Numbered from the stretch's first letter, positions 54,898 through 62,684 are shown. The stretch: DNA of 64,000 nucleotides from Acidobacteriaceae bacterium (GCA_021323655.1 JAJPKO010000045.1:95674-159673), one strand, 5' to 3'. A program made the numbers and translations. The notes: generated by a model not told the origin, from the sequence alone.

Positions 54898-55181
54898 AAG
54901 TATTTGTTTGAACGAGAATTGTCTGCCTTCTTGCTGTTGCTTTTGCTCTCCTGAGCTGTAAGCCATGTGTTTGGAAGACTTTGCATTCATAAGTAAGGGG
55001 GCACTGTACCAGGGGCGCTGCCTGAGTGCCGGGTTCTCCCCCATTCATGCACCTCTCCCGAATGCAACCAGGATTCAGGTCCGGTGGTCACGATGCTTGA
55101 ATAGACACCCGGACCCTAATGCGCTGAAGACTTTAAGAAAAATACGGGGAGGGTCGGACCCGCATCCAACCAGAGAAGGCC
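54898..55181 (+). promoter_or_regulatory. Structured leader region before the DoxX gene
   Basis: 284 bp without a large ORF. Two long-range stems are visible: GGCACT/AGTGCC with an inner CAGG/CCTG near 55003-55033, and GGTCCGG/CCGGACC near 55078-55115. Neither is followed by a T-run. The stretch also contains a short Cys-rich ORF at 54908. A ribosome site AGAGAAGG precedes the DoxX ATG. Confidence 0.3.
54908..54961 (+). CDS. Candidate Cys-rich mini-ORF upstream of DoxX
   Basis: From TTG 54908 the frame reads MNENCLPSCCCFCSPEL and stops: 5 Cys in 17 residues. There is no ribosome site, and no terminator follows. It lies in a T/C/G-rich low-complexity run, where TGC and TGT codons come easily, so chance is a serious alternative. 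I list it only because a much clearer Cys leader lies 700 bp downstream. Confidence 0.2.
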   Translation: MNENCLPSCCCFCSPEL

Positions 55182-55571
55182 ATGACTTTCGACCTTTCAC
55201 CATACGTGGATTGGAGTCTTCTTCTGCTGCGCATCATGGTGGGCATCGTCTTCGTTACCAGCGGATACGGGCACCTGAAGGCGCCGAAGCAGCGCGCGGA
55301 AAGCATCGGCCTGAGCGTCGGCTTTACCATATTTCTTGGCCTGGCTGAGCTGCTCGGCGGCATCGCCATCATCGTTGGCTTCCTGACGCAGTGGGCCGCC
55401 ATCGGACTGGTTCTGATTATGCTCGGCGCGATTTACATGAAGATCGTGAAGTGGAAGACGGGCTTCTGGGGAGAGAAGTCCTCCGGCTGGCACTACGAGC
55501 TGATGTTTATTGTGATGAACCTGGTCATCCTGTGTACAGGCGGCGGATACTTCAGTCTGATGCGCCGCTGA
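55182..55571 (+). CDS. DoxX-family membrane protein
   Basis: 129 residues with four membrane helices: LLLLRIMVGIVFVTSGYGHL, FTIFLGLAELLGGIAIIVGF, AAIGLVLIMLGAIYMKIVKW and a last one from LMFIVMNLVILCTGGGYF. The DoxX family includes quinol oxidase subunits and thiol-linked oxidation-stress membrane complexes; single DoxX genes often sit next to redox genes. Here it directly precedes the Cys-attenuated peroxiredoxin unit and follows the GMC cluster. Its exact role is unknown. Confidence 0.85.
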   Translation: MTFDLSPYVDWSLLLLRIMVGIVFVTSGYGHLKAPKQRAESIGLSVGFTIFLGLAELLGGIAIIVGFLTQWAAIGLVLIMLGAIYMKIVKWKTGFWGEKSSGWHYELMFIVMNLVILCTGGGYFSLMRR

Positions 55572-55580
55572 CTTCTGCAT

Positions 55581-55610
55581 TTGACACATTCCAGACCAAC
55601 CGTCTATTCT
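55581..55610 (+). promoter_or_regulatory. Promoter of the Cys leader-peroxiredoxin unit
   Basis: A consensus -35 TTGACA (55581-55586) and TATTCT (55605-55610), 18 bp apart. Transcription would begin near 55617, only about six bases before the leader ATG, so the leader ORF would be translated from a (nearly) leaderless mRNA. Confidence 0.7.
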
Positions 55611-55622
55611 GAAACTCAAGTT

Positions 55623-55700
55623 ATGGAACGCCTCGCTCCTACCTGCATGTGCCTCTGCTGCTGCTGCTGTTGCTGCTGCACCGTGCGGGTGTGTTCCTAG
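55623..55700 (+). CDS. Polycysteine leader peptide (attenuator)
   Basis: 25 codons: MERLAPTCMCL, then eight Cys in a row, then TVRVCS and TAG. Eleven of 25 residues are Cys, mostly TGC codons. There is no ribosome site, in keeping with the transcription start a few bases upstream. The stop is 29 bp before the terminator stem. Translation of the Cys run would depend on charged tRNA-Cys, so ribosomes would stall there when cysteine or Cys-tRNA is short. Polycysteine short ORFs acting as Cys-responsive attenuators are known from mycobacteria; I know of none described for this lineage. The peptide itself probably has no other function. Confidence 0.8.
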   Translation: MERLAPTCMCLCCCCCCCCTVRVCS

Positions 55701-55738
55701 AGCGAAGCTGGTAAGACCAGGCTCAAACGCCACCCGCA
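55684..55738 (+). promoter_or_regulatory. Antiterminator pairing of the Cys attenuator
   Basis: TGCGGGTG (55684-55691), the codons just after the Cys run, is a perfect reverse complement of CACCCGCA (55731-55738), which contains the 5' arm of the terminator. The two folds exclude each other. A ribosome stalled early in the Cys run leaves 55684-55691 free to pair; one that reaches the stop at 55698 covers it. A separate hairpin CTGGT/ACCAG (55708-55720) lies between the arms. Confidence 0.7.
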
Positions 55739-55763
55739 GAGAACCTGCTGAGGTGGTTTTTTT
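55730..55763 (+). terminator. Attenuator terminator upstream of the peroxiredoxin gene
   Basis: CCACC (55730-55734) pairs with GGTGG (55752-55756) and GCAG (55736-55739) with CTGC (55745-55748), separated by a small internal loop, followed by seven T (55757-55763). It lies between the leader peptide and the peroxiredoxin start, so it acts inside the transcription unit. Confidence 0.85.
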
Positions 55764-55793
55764 ATTTCACAGGAAGGATTGGGAAAAATCATC

Positions 55794-56450
55794 ATGTCAC
55801 TTCGCATCAATGACCTTGCACCAGACTTTACAGCCGAGACGACCCAGGGCACCATCCACTTCCATGAGTGGATTGGCGACAACTGGGCCATCTTCTTCTC
55901 CCATCCCAAGGACTTCACGCCTGTCTGCACTACTGAGCTCGGCGCTGTAGCCAGTCTTCAGAATGAATTTGAAAAGCGCGGCGTCAAGGTGCTTGGCCTC
56001 AGCGTGGATTCCGTCGAGGACCACAAGAAGTGGGCCAAGGACATTGAAGATGTTGGCGGGCACCCGGTGAAATATCCCATCGTCGGAGACCCTGAGCTGA
56101 AGATCGCAAAGCTGTATGGAATGCTGGCCTCCGATGCGGGCAACACCTCGGTCGGCCGCACCCCTGCGGACAATGCTCCCGTTCGCACGGTCTTCGTCAT
56201 CGGGCCAGACAAGCGCATCAAGCTGACGCTGTCTTATCCCATGGCGACGGGGCGCAACTTTGATGAGATTCTGCGCGTGATTGATGCTCTCCAGCTCACC
56301 ACAAAGCACAAGGTCTCGACCCCGGCAAACTGGAAGCAGGGCGAAGACATCATCATCAGCGGCGCTGTGTCCAATGAGGAAGCCAACAAGCTCTTCCCCG
56401 GCTACAAAACGGTGAAGCCCTACCTGCGCACGGCCGCACAGCCGCAGTAA
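55794..56450 (+). CDS. 1-Cys (Prx6-type) peroxiredoxin
   Basis: 218 residues. The peroxidatic Cys45 sits in HPKDFTPVCTTELG; it is the only Cys in the protein. Prx6-type features follow: GLSVDSVEDHKKW, GDPELKIAKLYGML, RTVFVIGPDKRIKLTLSYPM and the C-terminal PANWKQGEDIIISGAV dimer arm. It reduces H2O2 or organic peroxides in the cytoplasm using an outside thiol reductant. The ATG at 55794 has GGGA nine bases upstream; a TTG five codons earlier is less likely. It is controlled by the Cys-run attenuator and followed by tRNA-Cys. Confidence 0.92.
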   Translation: MSLRINDLAPDFTAETTQGTIHFHEWIGDNWAIFFSHPKDFTPVCTTELGAVASLQNEFEKRGVKVLGLSVDSVEDHKKWAKDIEDVGGHPVKYPIVGDPELKIAKLYGMLASDAGNTSVGRTPADNAPVRTVFVIGPDKRIKLTLSYPMATGRNFDEILRVIDALQLTTKHKVSTPANWKQGEDIIISGAVSNEEANKLFPGYKTVKPYLRTAAQPQ

Positions 56451-56461
56451 TCATTCATGCT

Positions 56462-56483
56462 CCGCCGCAGGCCCCTGCGGCGG
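56462..56483 (+). other. GC-rich hairpin between peroxiredoxin and tRNA-Cys genes
   Basis: CCGCCGCAGG and CCTGCGGCGG are perfect complements around a tiny loop, 11 bases after the peroxiredoxin stop. No T-run follows, so it should not terminate transcription; it may protect the mRNA 3' end or mark a processing site in a joint mRNA-tRNA transcript. Confidence 0.6.
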
Positions 56484-56491
56484 CCCCATGA

Positions 56492-56567
56492 GCACCGGTG
56501 GCGAAGTGGCTAACGCGCTGGTCTGCAAAACCAGTATTCGCGGGTTCAATTCCCGCCCGGTGCTCCA
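56492..56567 (+). tRNA. tRNA-Cys (GCA)
   Basis: Acceptor arms GCACCGG and CCGGTGC pair fully, with a U discriminator (typical of tRNA-Cys) and encoded CCA at 56565-56567. The anticodon stem CTGGT/ACCAG encloses loop CTGCAAA, giving anticodon GCA. The T arm GCGGG-TTCAATT-CCCGC is standard. Only 41 bp after the peroxiredoxin stop, with no promoter recognised between them. Confidence 0.96.
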
Positions 56568-56667
56568 ATAGTTCCCGAAGCCCATCTTTGCCCCGGAACA
56601 TTGCGCACACTGCGCGTCCGCGCTTTTTCCAACTGACCCTGAAGTATTACTTCTGAGCTGGTCTCCC

Positions 56668-56701
56668 AAAGGCCGAAAGCCAACAGCTTTCGGCCTTTTT
56701 T
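56668..56701 (+). terminator. Terminator after tRNA-Cys
   Basis: AAAGGCCGAAAGC (56668-56680) and GCTTTCGGCCTTT form a 13-bp stem with loop CAACA, followed by further T. It ends the peroxiredoxin/tRNA-Cys transcript and lies 13 bp before the convergent plsX stop. Confidence 0.93.
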
Positions 56702-56713
56702 GTCCTGTATGAA

Positions 56714-57760
56714 TTACTGGAGAGGCAAGCCAACGCCATCCACCCGGGACGGGGCCGCAGGACGCTGCGTGAATTCTCGCTCGATGTGCTCGTTAATGCC
56801 TGCCTGAGCGGATTCCGCAGTGACGCGAATGCCGTTGTAGATAGCCCGTTCATTGGATGAGCCGTGTCCGATGATGCAGACGCCGCGAACGCCAAGCAGC
56901 GGAGCGCCGCCGTATTCCGATGGGTCCAGCCGCTTCTTAAAGGCATTAAATGCCTTGCGGGAGAGCAGCGCCCCAACCTGTGCAGTAACGGTGGTGGTCA
57001 GCGATTGCTTCAGCATGTCGCGAACAAGCTTGGTGAGGCCTTCAGAGGTCTTCAGCGCGACGTTGCCAACAAAGCCATCGCAAACGATCACGTCTGCGTT
57101 GCCGTTGTAAATGTCGCGGCCTTCCACGTTGCCGATGAAGTTGAAAGGGAGCTGCTTCAGCAACGGAAAGGTCTCAGCCGTCAGCTCATTGCCTTTGCCT
57201 TCTTCTTCGCCAATGGAAAGCAGGCCCACGCGCGGGCGCTGAATCTTAAGCACGCTGCGGGCGTAGAGTTCGCCCATGACGGCGAATTGCTCCAGGTTCT
57301 GGGGCTTGCAGTCCACGTTTGCACCCACGTCGAGCAGTACGCAGGGCGAACCCGCCGTTGTAGGCATGACCATCGCGAGGGCAGGGCGGTCCACTCCCGG
57401 AAGTGCTCCAAGGACCATCTTGGCGGTAGCCATCGCGGCGCCTGTATTTCCGGCAGTAAAAAAGCCCGCGACCTTTTTTTCACGGACCAGACGCAGGCCC
57501 ACGCGCATGGAGCTGTCGCGCTTGGTGCGGACGGCATGTGCGGCCTTTTCGTCCATGCCGATACGTTCGCTGGCGTGGACGACCTCAATCGGGAGGCGCT
57601 CTCCGCCCAGATAGTCGTTGAGTATTGGACGCAGCTTTTCCTGCGGCCCGACCAGGTACACGCGCACAGGCAGGGTACGGCAGGCAAGGATTGCGCCCCG
57701 AATCTCCGGCTCGGGTGCTTTGTCAGCACCCATGGCATCGAGAGCGATATGGGTCAGCAT
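56714..57760 (-). CDS. plsX: Phosphate acyltransferase PlsX
   Basis: 348 residues; makes acyl phosphate from acyl-ACP for phospholipid synthesis. [49 protein letters not shown] and the C-terminal [20 protein letters not shown] are diagnostic. It follows rpmF by 12 bp in the standard yceD-rpmF-plsX order. fabH is not next to it here; the tRNA-Cys unit intervenes on the other strand. Confidence 0.96.
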   Translation of the reverse strand: MLTHIALDAMGADKAPEPEIRGAILACRTLPVRVYLVGPQEKLRPILNDYLGGERLPIEVVHASERIGMDEKAAHAVRTKRDSSMRVGLRLVREKKVAGFFTAGNTGAAMATAKMVLGALPGVDRPALAMVMPTTAGSPCVLLDVGANVDCKPQNLEQFAVMGELYARSVLKIQRPRVGLLSIGEEEGKGNELTAETFPLLKQLPFNFIGNVEGRDIYNGNADVIVCDGFVGNVALKTSEGLTKLVRDMLKQSLTTTVTAQVGALLSRKAFNAFKKRLDPSEYGGAPLLGVRGVCIIGHGSSNERAIYNGIRVTAESAQAGINEHIEREFTQRPAAPSRVDGVGLPLQ

Positions 57761-57772
57761 CGTGGCTGGGAA

Positions 57773-57958
57773 CTAGCTGGCTTCCTTTACTTCAAGCACT
57801 TCGCGGCCCTTGTAAGTGCCGCACTTCGGACAGGCACGATGAGGCAGCTTGCGCTCGTGGCAGTTCGGGCACTCGGAGAGACCAGAAGCAGTCAGCGCAT
57901 CGTGGGCGCGGCGTTTTGCGGTGCGGGCCTTGGAGTGGCGCCGCTTTGGATTCGGCAT
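57773..57958 (-). CDS. rpmF: 50S ribosomal protein L32
   Basis: 61 residues: PNPKRRHSKARTAKRRAHDA, then the zinc knuckle CPNCHERKLPHRACPKCG with all four Cys, so this is the zinc-binding (C+) form. Standard position between yceD and plsX. Confidence 0.97.
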   Translation of the reverse strand: MPNPKRRHSKARTAKRRAHDALTASGLSECPNCHERKLPHRACPKCGTYKGREVLEVKEAS

Positions 57959-58001
57959 GGCAAATTCCTTTCAATCCGGGCGGCATGAGCGCCCTCAATT
58001 A

Positions 58002-58553
58002 CTACGGCTTGATCCGGCTGCGTAAATCCGAGAGGGCCGACCATCTTGGATCGGCTGGTGCCGTGTCACAGGCACAGATCCCGGCATTCAGATTCTGGCC
58101 GCAGCGCGGGCAAAGTCCCTTACAGTCCTGGCGGCAAAGCGTTCTGGCGGGAAGGGACAAAAGCACCTGCTCCCGCACTACGTCTTCCAGCACAAGGCCG
58201 CTCTTTTGATAATAACCGATTTCCGTCTCTGATGCGCTGATGGAATGGTCATCGGAGGCATCTTCCACGCCAAGCGGACGGAAGATCAGGTCGAAATCGC
58301 CCGCCAGAGCGTGCTCCACCGGTTCAAGACAGCGCGCGCAGGGCACTTTGACTTTTCCCGCATAGCTGGCCTGTACGCGAATGTCCTCAACAACCTCGCG
58401 CGGCCCGCGGCGCTCTTCAAGAAGGTCGGCGCGGCCGGAGACGTGGAGCGGGCCATCCTGTTCGATTTCTGGGCCATAGTCCACGCTTTTAGGCAGGATA
58501 TCGAGATCAAATTCGAGTGGTTCCCGTTCAAGTTCGAGCAGGGTGATGAGCAT
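58002..58553 (-). CDS. YceD/DUF177-family protein
   Basis: 183 residues. Contains VPCARCLEPVEHALAGDFDL and the C-terminal CRQDCKGLCPRCGQNLNAG, the two Cys pairs of the DUF177 family, whose members are linked to 23S rRNA accumulation. The start at 58553 has AGAGG six bases upstream; longer frames would run into the thiE gene. It is 43 bp before rpmF. Confidence 0.88.
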   Translation of the reverse strand: MLITLLELEREPLEFDLDILPKSVDYGPEIEQDGPLHVSGRADLLEERRGPREVVEDIRVQASYAGKVKVPCARCLEPVEHALAGDFDLIFRPLGVEDASDDHSISASETEIGYYQKSGLVLEDVVREQVLLSLPARTLCRQDCKGLCPRCGQNLNAGICACDTAPADPRWSALSDLRSRIKP

Positions 58554-58585
58554 GGCCGGCCTCTTTGCGGTAGGATGGTCCTGTT

Positions 58586-59203
58586 TCAGTATATCGGTTT
58601 GAGTTGCCTCCATTCGCCAGAGGCGAAGAGGCGGATCGCTGCAATTCCAGAAGCCCCGGCCTCGATGCATTCCCCCGCATTTTGTCCAGTGACTCCTCCC
58701 AGGGCAAAGACCGGCATGGAAGCGGCGGCACGGCAGGCCTGCGCCAGCATTTTCAGGCCTTGTCCGGGAATCCGATCTTCTGCTGTCTGCTTCTCAAACA
58801 CCGGGGCAAACAATGCCAGTGTTGCGCCAGCCTCGCGCGCCCGCTCCATCTCCATGGTGCTATGGCAGGAGATGCTGATAACAGGCGGCCTTCCGGTACC
58901 TGCCCATGTCCTGCGAACGTGTTCCAGAGCATTCGCAGCCAATCCCGAGGGCAGATGCACGCCATCGCACTGGCATGACAAGGCCATTCCTGCAGGGCCG
59001 TTCAGCAGAACGCGTGTGTGGCCGCCCGCCTGGCGCACCACGCATACAATCTCGCGGGTCAGGGAAGCCAGTTCATCCGGGGCAAGGTCTTTCTCGCGCA
59101 CCTGGATGTAATCCACTCCCCCTGCCGCCCATGCCGCCACGCAGGCAAGCAAGGCCTCTCGGTCCGGGAAAATTCGCCGATGGGTGATGGCATAGAGCTG
59201 CAT
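58586..59203 (-). CDS. Thiamine phosphate synthase/TenI-family protein
   Basis: 205 residues of TIM-barrel fold: QLYAITHRRIFPDRE, GVDYIQVREKDLAPDEL, VLLNGPAGMA, CDGVHLPSG, SISCHSTMEMERAREAGATL, FALGGVTGQNAGECIEAGASG. ThiE joins the two thiamine moieties; TenI relatives aromatise the thiazole. GVHLPSG in place of the ThiE GVHLGQxD form leans toward TenI, so I leave the symbol blank. Starts at 59203; divergent from sthA and 32 bp before the YceD gene on its own strand. Confidence 0.8.
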   Translation of the reverse strand: MQLYAITHRRIFPDREALLACVAAWAAGGVDYIQVREKDLAPDELASLTREIVCVVRQAGGHTRVLLNGPAGMALSCQCDGVHLPSGLAANALEHVRRTWAGTGRPPVISISCHSTMEMERAREAGATLALFAPVFEKQTAEDRIPGQGLKMLAQACRAAASMPVFALGGVTGQNAGECIEAGASGIAAIRLFASGEWRQLKPIY

Positions 59204-59332
59204 CCTATTTCGAGTGTAGGGCTTTTCCCGGAAAGGGAGGCGGCGCGTAGATTTACCGAATCTCAAACAGGACGTTTGCACAAACTTACCGCAAGCGGGT
59301 TTACAGTAAAGAGTTACACTCGCGAACGTTTC

Positions 59333-60727
59333 ATGGATAATTACGATCTTCTCGTCATCGGCTCAGGGCCTTCAGGACAGCGCGCCGCCGTCTCGGCAGT
59401 CAAGCGAGGCAAGCGCGTCGCGCTGGTGGAGATGCGCAGTGTTGTCGGCGGCGTCTGCATCAACACGGGTACCATCCCCAGCAAAACCATGCGCGAGGCG
59501 GTGCTGCATCTTTCCGGATACAACTACCGCTCCATTTACGGGATGAATTACCGCGTCAAGGAGAAGATCACCATGTCTGATCTTGCCTTCCGCGTGCAGC
59601 ATGTCATCAAGACCGAGATTGATGTGACCGAGGCGCAGCTCTCGCGCAACGGGGTCGAAGTCCTGAACGGAATCGCCAGTTTTGTAGACCCGCACACGCT
59701 GCGGATTGAGGGGCCTCGTAGCTCGGGTACTTATAAGGCAGAAAACATCATCATTGCTGTCGGTACCAAGCCGGCCAGCTCGCCCAAAGTCCCCATCAAT
59801 GGCAAGACAATCGTCAACAGTGACCAGGTGCTGGAATTGGCAGAGTTGCCGAAGACACTCATTGTGGTCGGTGGCGGCGTGATCGGCGTCGAATATACCT
59901 GCATGTTCGCTGCGCTCGGCGTGCGCGTGACGCTGATTGAAAAGCGTCCGCGCCTGCTTGAATTTGCAGATCAGGAGATTGTCGAGGCCCTCAGCTATCA
60001 CCTGCGGGACAGCCGTGTGACCATGCGCCTGGCCGAAGAAGTAGAAAGCGTGGAAGAGCTGCCCGACGGCACCGTTGTCGCCAATCTTGAGAGCAAGAAG
60101 CGCATCTCCGGCGATGCGCTGCTCTACGCAGTCGGACGTCAGGGCAATGTGGACGAGCTGAACCTTGCAGCGGCCGGAATCGAGGCGGACAAGCGCGGGC
60201 GCATCCCGGTAGACAAGGATTTTCGCACCAGGGTCCCGAACATCTTTGCCGTGGGAGACGTGATCGGCTTTCCCAGCCTGGCATCGGTCTCCATGGAGCA
60301 GGGGCGCATCGCAGTGGCGCGTGTTTACGGCGATGAGCACGAGCAATCGAATCCCAGCTTCTATCCCTACGGCATTTATACAATTCCGGAAATCTCCTTC
60401 ATCGGCAAGACAGAGGAGCAGCTGACCGAAGAGGATGTTCCATATGAAGTAGGGGTCGCGTACTATCGTGAGATTGCACGCGGGCAGATTCGCGGAGACA
60501 CAACCGGCCGCCTGAAGCTGATCTTTCACCGCGAGACACGGGAAATTCTTGGCATCCACATCATCGGTGAAGGCGCCGCGGAGCTGGTGCACATCGGCCA
60601 GGCTGTCATGACGTTGAATGGCAAGGTAGACTACTTCATTGATACGGTCTTCAACTATCCCACGCTGGCTGAGTGTTACAAGGCAGCTGCCTTTAACGGC
60701 ATCAACCGGCTGGCGCGTTTTGAATGA
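59333..60727 (+). CDS. sthA: Soluble pyridine nucleotide transhydrogenase (Si-specific)
   Basis: 464 residues, flavoprotein disulfide-reductase fold: LLVIGSGPSGQRAAVSAVKRG, GGVCINTGTIPSKTMREAV, VVGGGVIGVEYTCMFAALG, the FAD segment NIFAVGDVIGFPSLA and a dimer domain. As in SthA, the second redox Cys is replaced (CINTGT in place of CxxxxC), so no disulfide is formed and the enzyme exchanges hydride between NADPH and NAD. It is followed 15 bp later by the ROK gene. Confidence 0.92.
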   Translation: MDNYDLLVIGSGPSGQRAAVSAVKRGKRVALVEMRSVVGGVCINTGTIPSKTMREAVLHLSGYNYRSIYGMNYRVKEKITMSDLAFRVQHVIKTEIDVTEAQLSRNGVEVLNGIASFVDPHTLRIEGPRSSGTYKAENIIIAVGTKPASSPKVPINGKTIVNSDQVLELAELPKTLIVVGGGVIGVEYTCMFAALGVRVTLIEKRPRLLEFADQEIVEALSYHLRDSRVTMRLAEEVESVEELPDGTVVANLESKKRISGDALLYAVGRQGNVDELNLAAAGIEADKRGRIPVDKDFRTRVPNIFAVGDVIGFPSLASVSMEQGRIAVARVYGDEHEQSNPSFYPYGIYTIPEISFIGKTEEQLTEEDVPYEVGVAYYREIARGQIRGDTTGRLKLIFHRETREILGIHIIGEGAAELVHIGQAVMTLNGKVDYFIDTVFNYPTLAECYKAAAFNGINRLARFE

Positions 60728-60742
60728 GGAGAAGGGGCGAGC

Positions 60743-61645
60743 ATGGCAAGATGCATCGGCGTTGTCATGACGGAGGCCATCCGGGCCGGAAATGTAGATG
60801 ACCACAAGATCACCGGGTCCCTGCGCAGATTTCCGGAAAACATGGATGAATCGAATGGGCTGATCGAAGTCCCTACCGATGCACTGTGCGAAAGCATCTG
60901 CGATGAAATTCAGGCGCTGGTTCCCGAAGGCGGGCAGGTGGAAGCCATTGGGGTCGCCATGCCGGGAATCATCCGGAACGGAGTGGTGGAAGACTCACCC
61001 AATCTTCCGCAGCTCAAGGGGGCGCGCGTTGCTGATTCAGTCCAGGCTGGGCTGAAGGCGCGCGGGATTGAAAATCGTGTCAGTGTCTTCAATGACGCTG
61101 ATGCCGTTGCAGCCGGGCTGGCTGCGACTCGCGGACAGCTTGACCGCCTGATTCGCGTGTGGACCATCGGCAATGGCATTGGATTCGGCCGCTACCCCTA
61201 CGCAGAAGGACCGTGGGAGGGTGGCCATACCGTTGTCACCCTTGACCCGAAAGAAAATTATTGCGGCTGCGGCGGACGCGGCCACCTCGAAGGCATTATG
61301 GGCCATCGTGCGATGCGGCTGCGCTTCCTCGACATGGAGCCGGACGAGGTCTTTGCCTCCGCGAAAAAAGGCGACAAGCGCTGTGTTGAGTTTGTCGAGC
61401 GGTATCATCGCGGACTGGCTGCCGCTACGGCCACACTGATCCATATTGAAGGCCCCGGCAAGTTTTTCTTCACCGGACGCGACATTCAGCGCCTGGATAT
61501 CACCCTGCTCAAGCAGTACCTCTATGAGATGGTGAAGATGAGCCCGCTCCAGAACTACACGCTGGAGATTCTGCCGGAAGATCCCTCCCTTGCCGTGATT
61601 GGAGCAGCGGTTGCGGCCGAGCAGGCACAAGGTTCCTCCCGGTGA
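60743..61645 (+). CDS. ROK-family protein with altered ATP loop
   Basis: 300 residues. It has the ROK zinc motif CGCGGRGHLEGIMG, VSVFNDADAVAAGLA with the catalytic Asp, IGNGIGFGRYPY for the second phosphate loop and EGGHTVVTLDP. The first phosphate loop is not a GVDIGGT but RCIGVVMTEAIRAG, so ATP binding may be weak or changed. It may be a non-kinase or altered-specificity member. Likely cotranscribed with sthA. Confidence 0.78.
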   Translation: MARCIGVVMTEAIRAGNVDDHKITGSLRRFPENMDESNGLIEVPTDALCESICDEIQALVPEGGQVEAIGVAMPGIIRNGVVEDSPNLPQLKGARVADSVQAGLKARGIENRVSVFNDADAVAAGLAATRGQLDRLIRVWTIGNGIGFGRYPYAEGPWEGGHTVVTLDPKENYCGCGGRGHLEGIMGHRAMRLRFLDMEPDEVFASAKKGDKRCVEFVERYHRGLAAATATLIHIEGPGKFFFTGRDIQRLDITLLKQYLYEMVKMSPLQNYTLEILPEDPSLAVIGAAVAAEQAQGSSR

Positions 61646-61686
61646 AATCCTGCATCTTTGATGAAATCTGCTAAGTGAAAACAGCT

Positions 61687-62667
61687 ATGGTCCGTTATGG
61701 AATCCTCGGCTTCGGCCATCACGCCATCAAGCGTCTGATGCCCGCCTTCTCTGGAGCGCACATTACCGGCCTTTGGCGCCGCGACCGGGTCAAGGCCCAG
61801 GCCAACGCACGCGAGTATCACATTCCCCATGTCTTCGATACTCCAGAAGAGCTTTGCGCTTCTTCTGAGGTGGACGCCGTCTTCATCGCCACGCCCGATG
61901 CGTTGCATTTACCGCATGTTCTTCTGGCGGCACAACATGGCAAGCACGTTTTATGTGAAAAGCCCCTCGCCATGAACGCGGTCGAAGTCGAGCAGATGCT
62001 TTTCGCCACGCGTGCTGCGGGAGTTCACTTCGGAGTCGCGCAAAACATGCGTTACAACGCAAGTGTACAGCTCATTTACAAATGGATTGCTGAAGGCCGG
62101 ATCGGTGCTCCCGTGTTGGCGCACTCTCAATTCTGTTACGAAGCTGAACGCAGTCCGCGCGCCTGGATTTACGACCCAAAACTCGCCCTCGGCGGCCCCA
62201 TTGGCGATGTAGCCATCCACTGTCTTGATGCGCTGCGGTTTGTGCTCTCAACCGATGTGGTCAGCGTCAGCACTCTGGCACGCAAGGATGCGAAGTCCGG
62301 AGAAGTAGAGTCCTCCGGGGTCCTGGCCCTGGCTTTCGGAAATGGTGCGATGGGCTCTGTCTCTGTCACTACACGCGCCGCCTATCGCAGCCTGATGGAA
62401 GTCTCCGGAGAAACAGGCATCATTGTCTGCGAGAATGCCCTGACGGTGGAACATCCGGTAGATGTCGTGCTTTACCGTGAAGGAAAAGTTGCCGCCCACC
62501 AGCGCGTCTCCAATGCCGGCGCTTATCGCCGCATGCTCGATGGCTTCTCCGCCGCAATTGAAGGACGCGGCGAATACCTGGCTACCGGAGAAGATGGTCT
62601 CCATAACCAGCGCGTCCTCGATGCCGCCTATCAAAGCTGGCGCACCGGACACGCACAGGTCCTGTAG
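61687..62667 (+). CDS. Gfo/Idh/MocA-family oxidoreductase
   Basis: 326 residues. N-terminal NAD(P) Rossmann domain (YGILGFGHHAIKRLMP, VDAVFIATPDALHLP, HGKHVLCEKPLAMNAVEVEQML with the EKP Lys) and a C-terminal alpha/beta domain with GGPIGDVAIHCLDALRF, His as probable proton donor. Oxidises or reduces a sugar or cyclitol. GTG at 61675 is an alternative start. It follows the ROK gene by about 40 bp, so a sugar role fits. Confidence 0.9.
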   Translation: MVRYGILGFGHHAIKRLMPAFSGAHITGLWRRDRVKAQANAREYHIPHVFDTPEELCASSEVDAVFIATPDALHLPHVLLAAQHGKHVLCEKPLAMNAVEVEQMLFATRAAGVHFGVAQNMRYNASVQLIYKWIAEGRIGAPVLAHSQFCYEAERSPRAWIYDPKLALGGPIGDVAIHCLDALRFVLSTDVVSVSTLARKDAKSGEVESSGVLALAFGNGAMGSVSVTTRAAYRSLMEVSGETGIIVCENALTVEHPVDVVLYREGKVAAHQRVSNAGAYRRMLDGFSAAIEGRGEYLATGEDGLHNQRVLDAAYQSWRTGHAQVL

Positions 62668-62684
62668 CGAATGCTCACGACAGG

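Noticed and set aside
55656..55679. The TGC run read as a simple trinucleotide microsatellite
   Set aside because: It is in frame with an ATG and a stop, follows a good promoter at the right distance, and is followed by mutually exclusive terminator and antiterminator folds; a chance repeat would not explain these together.
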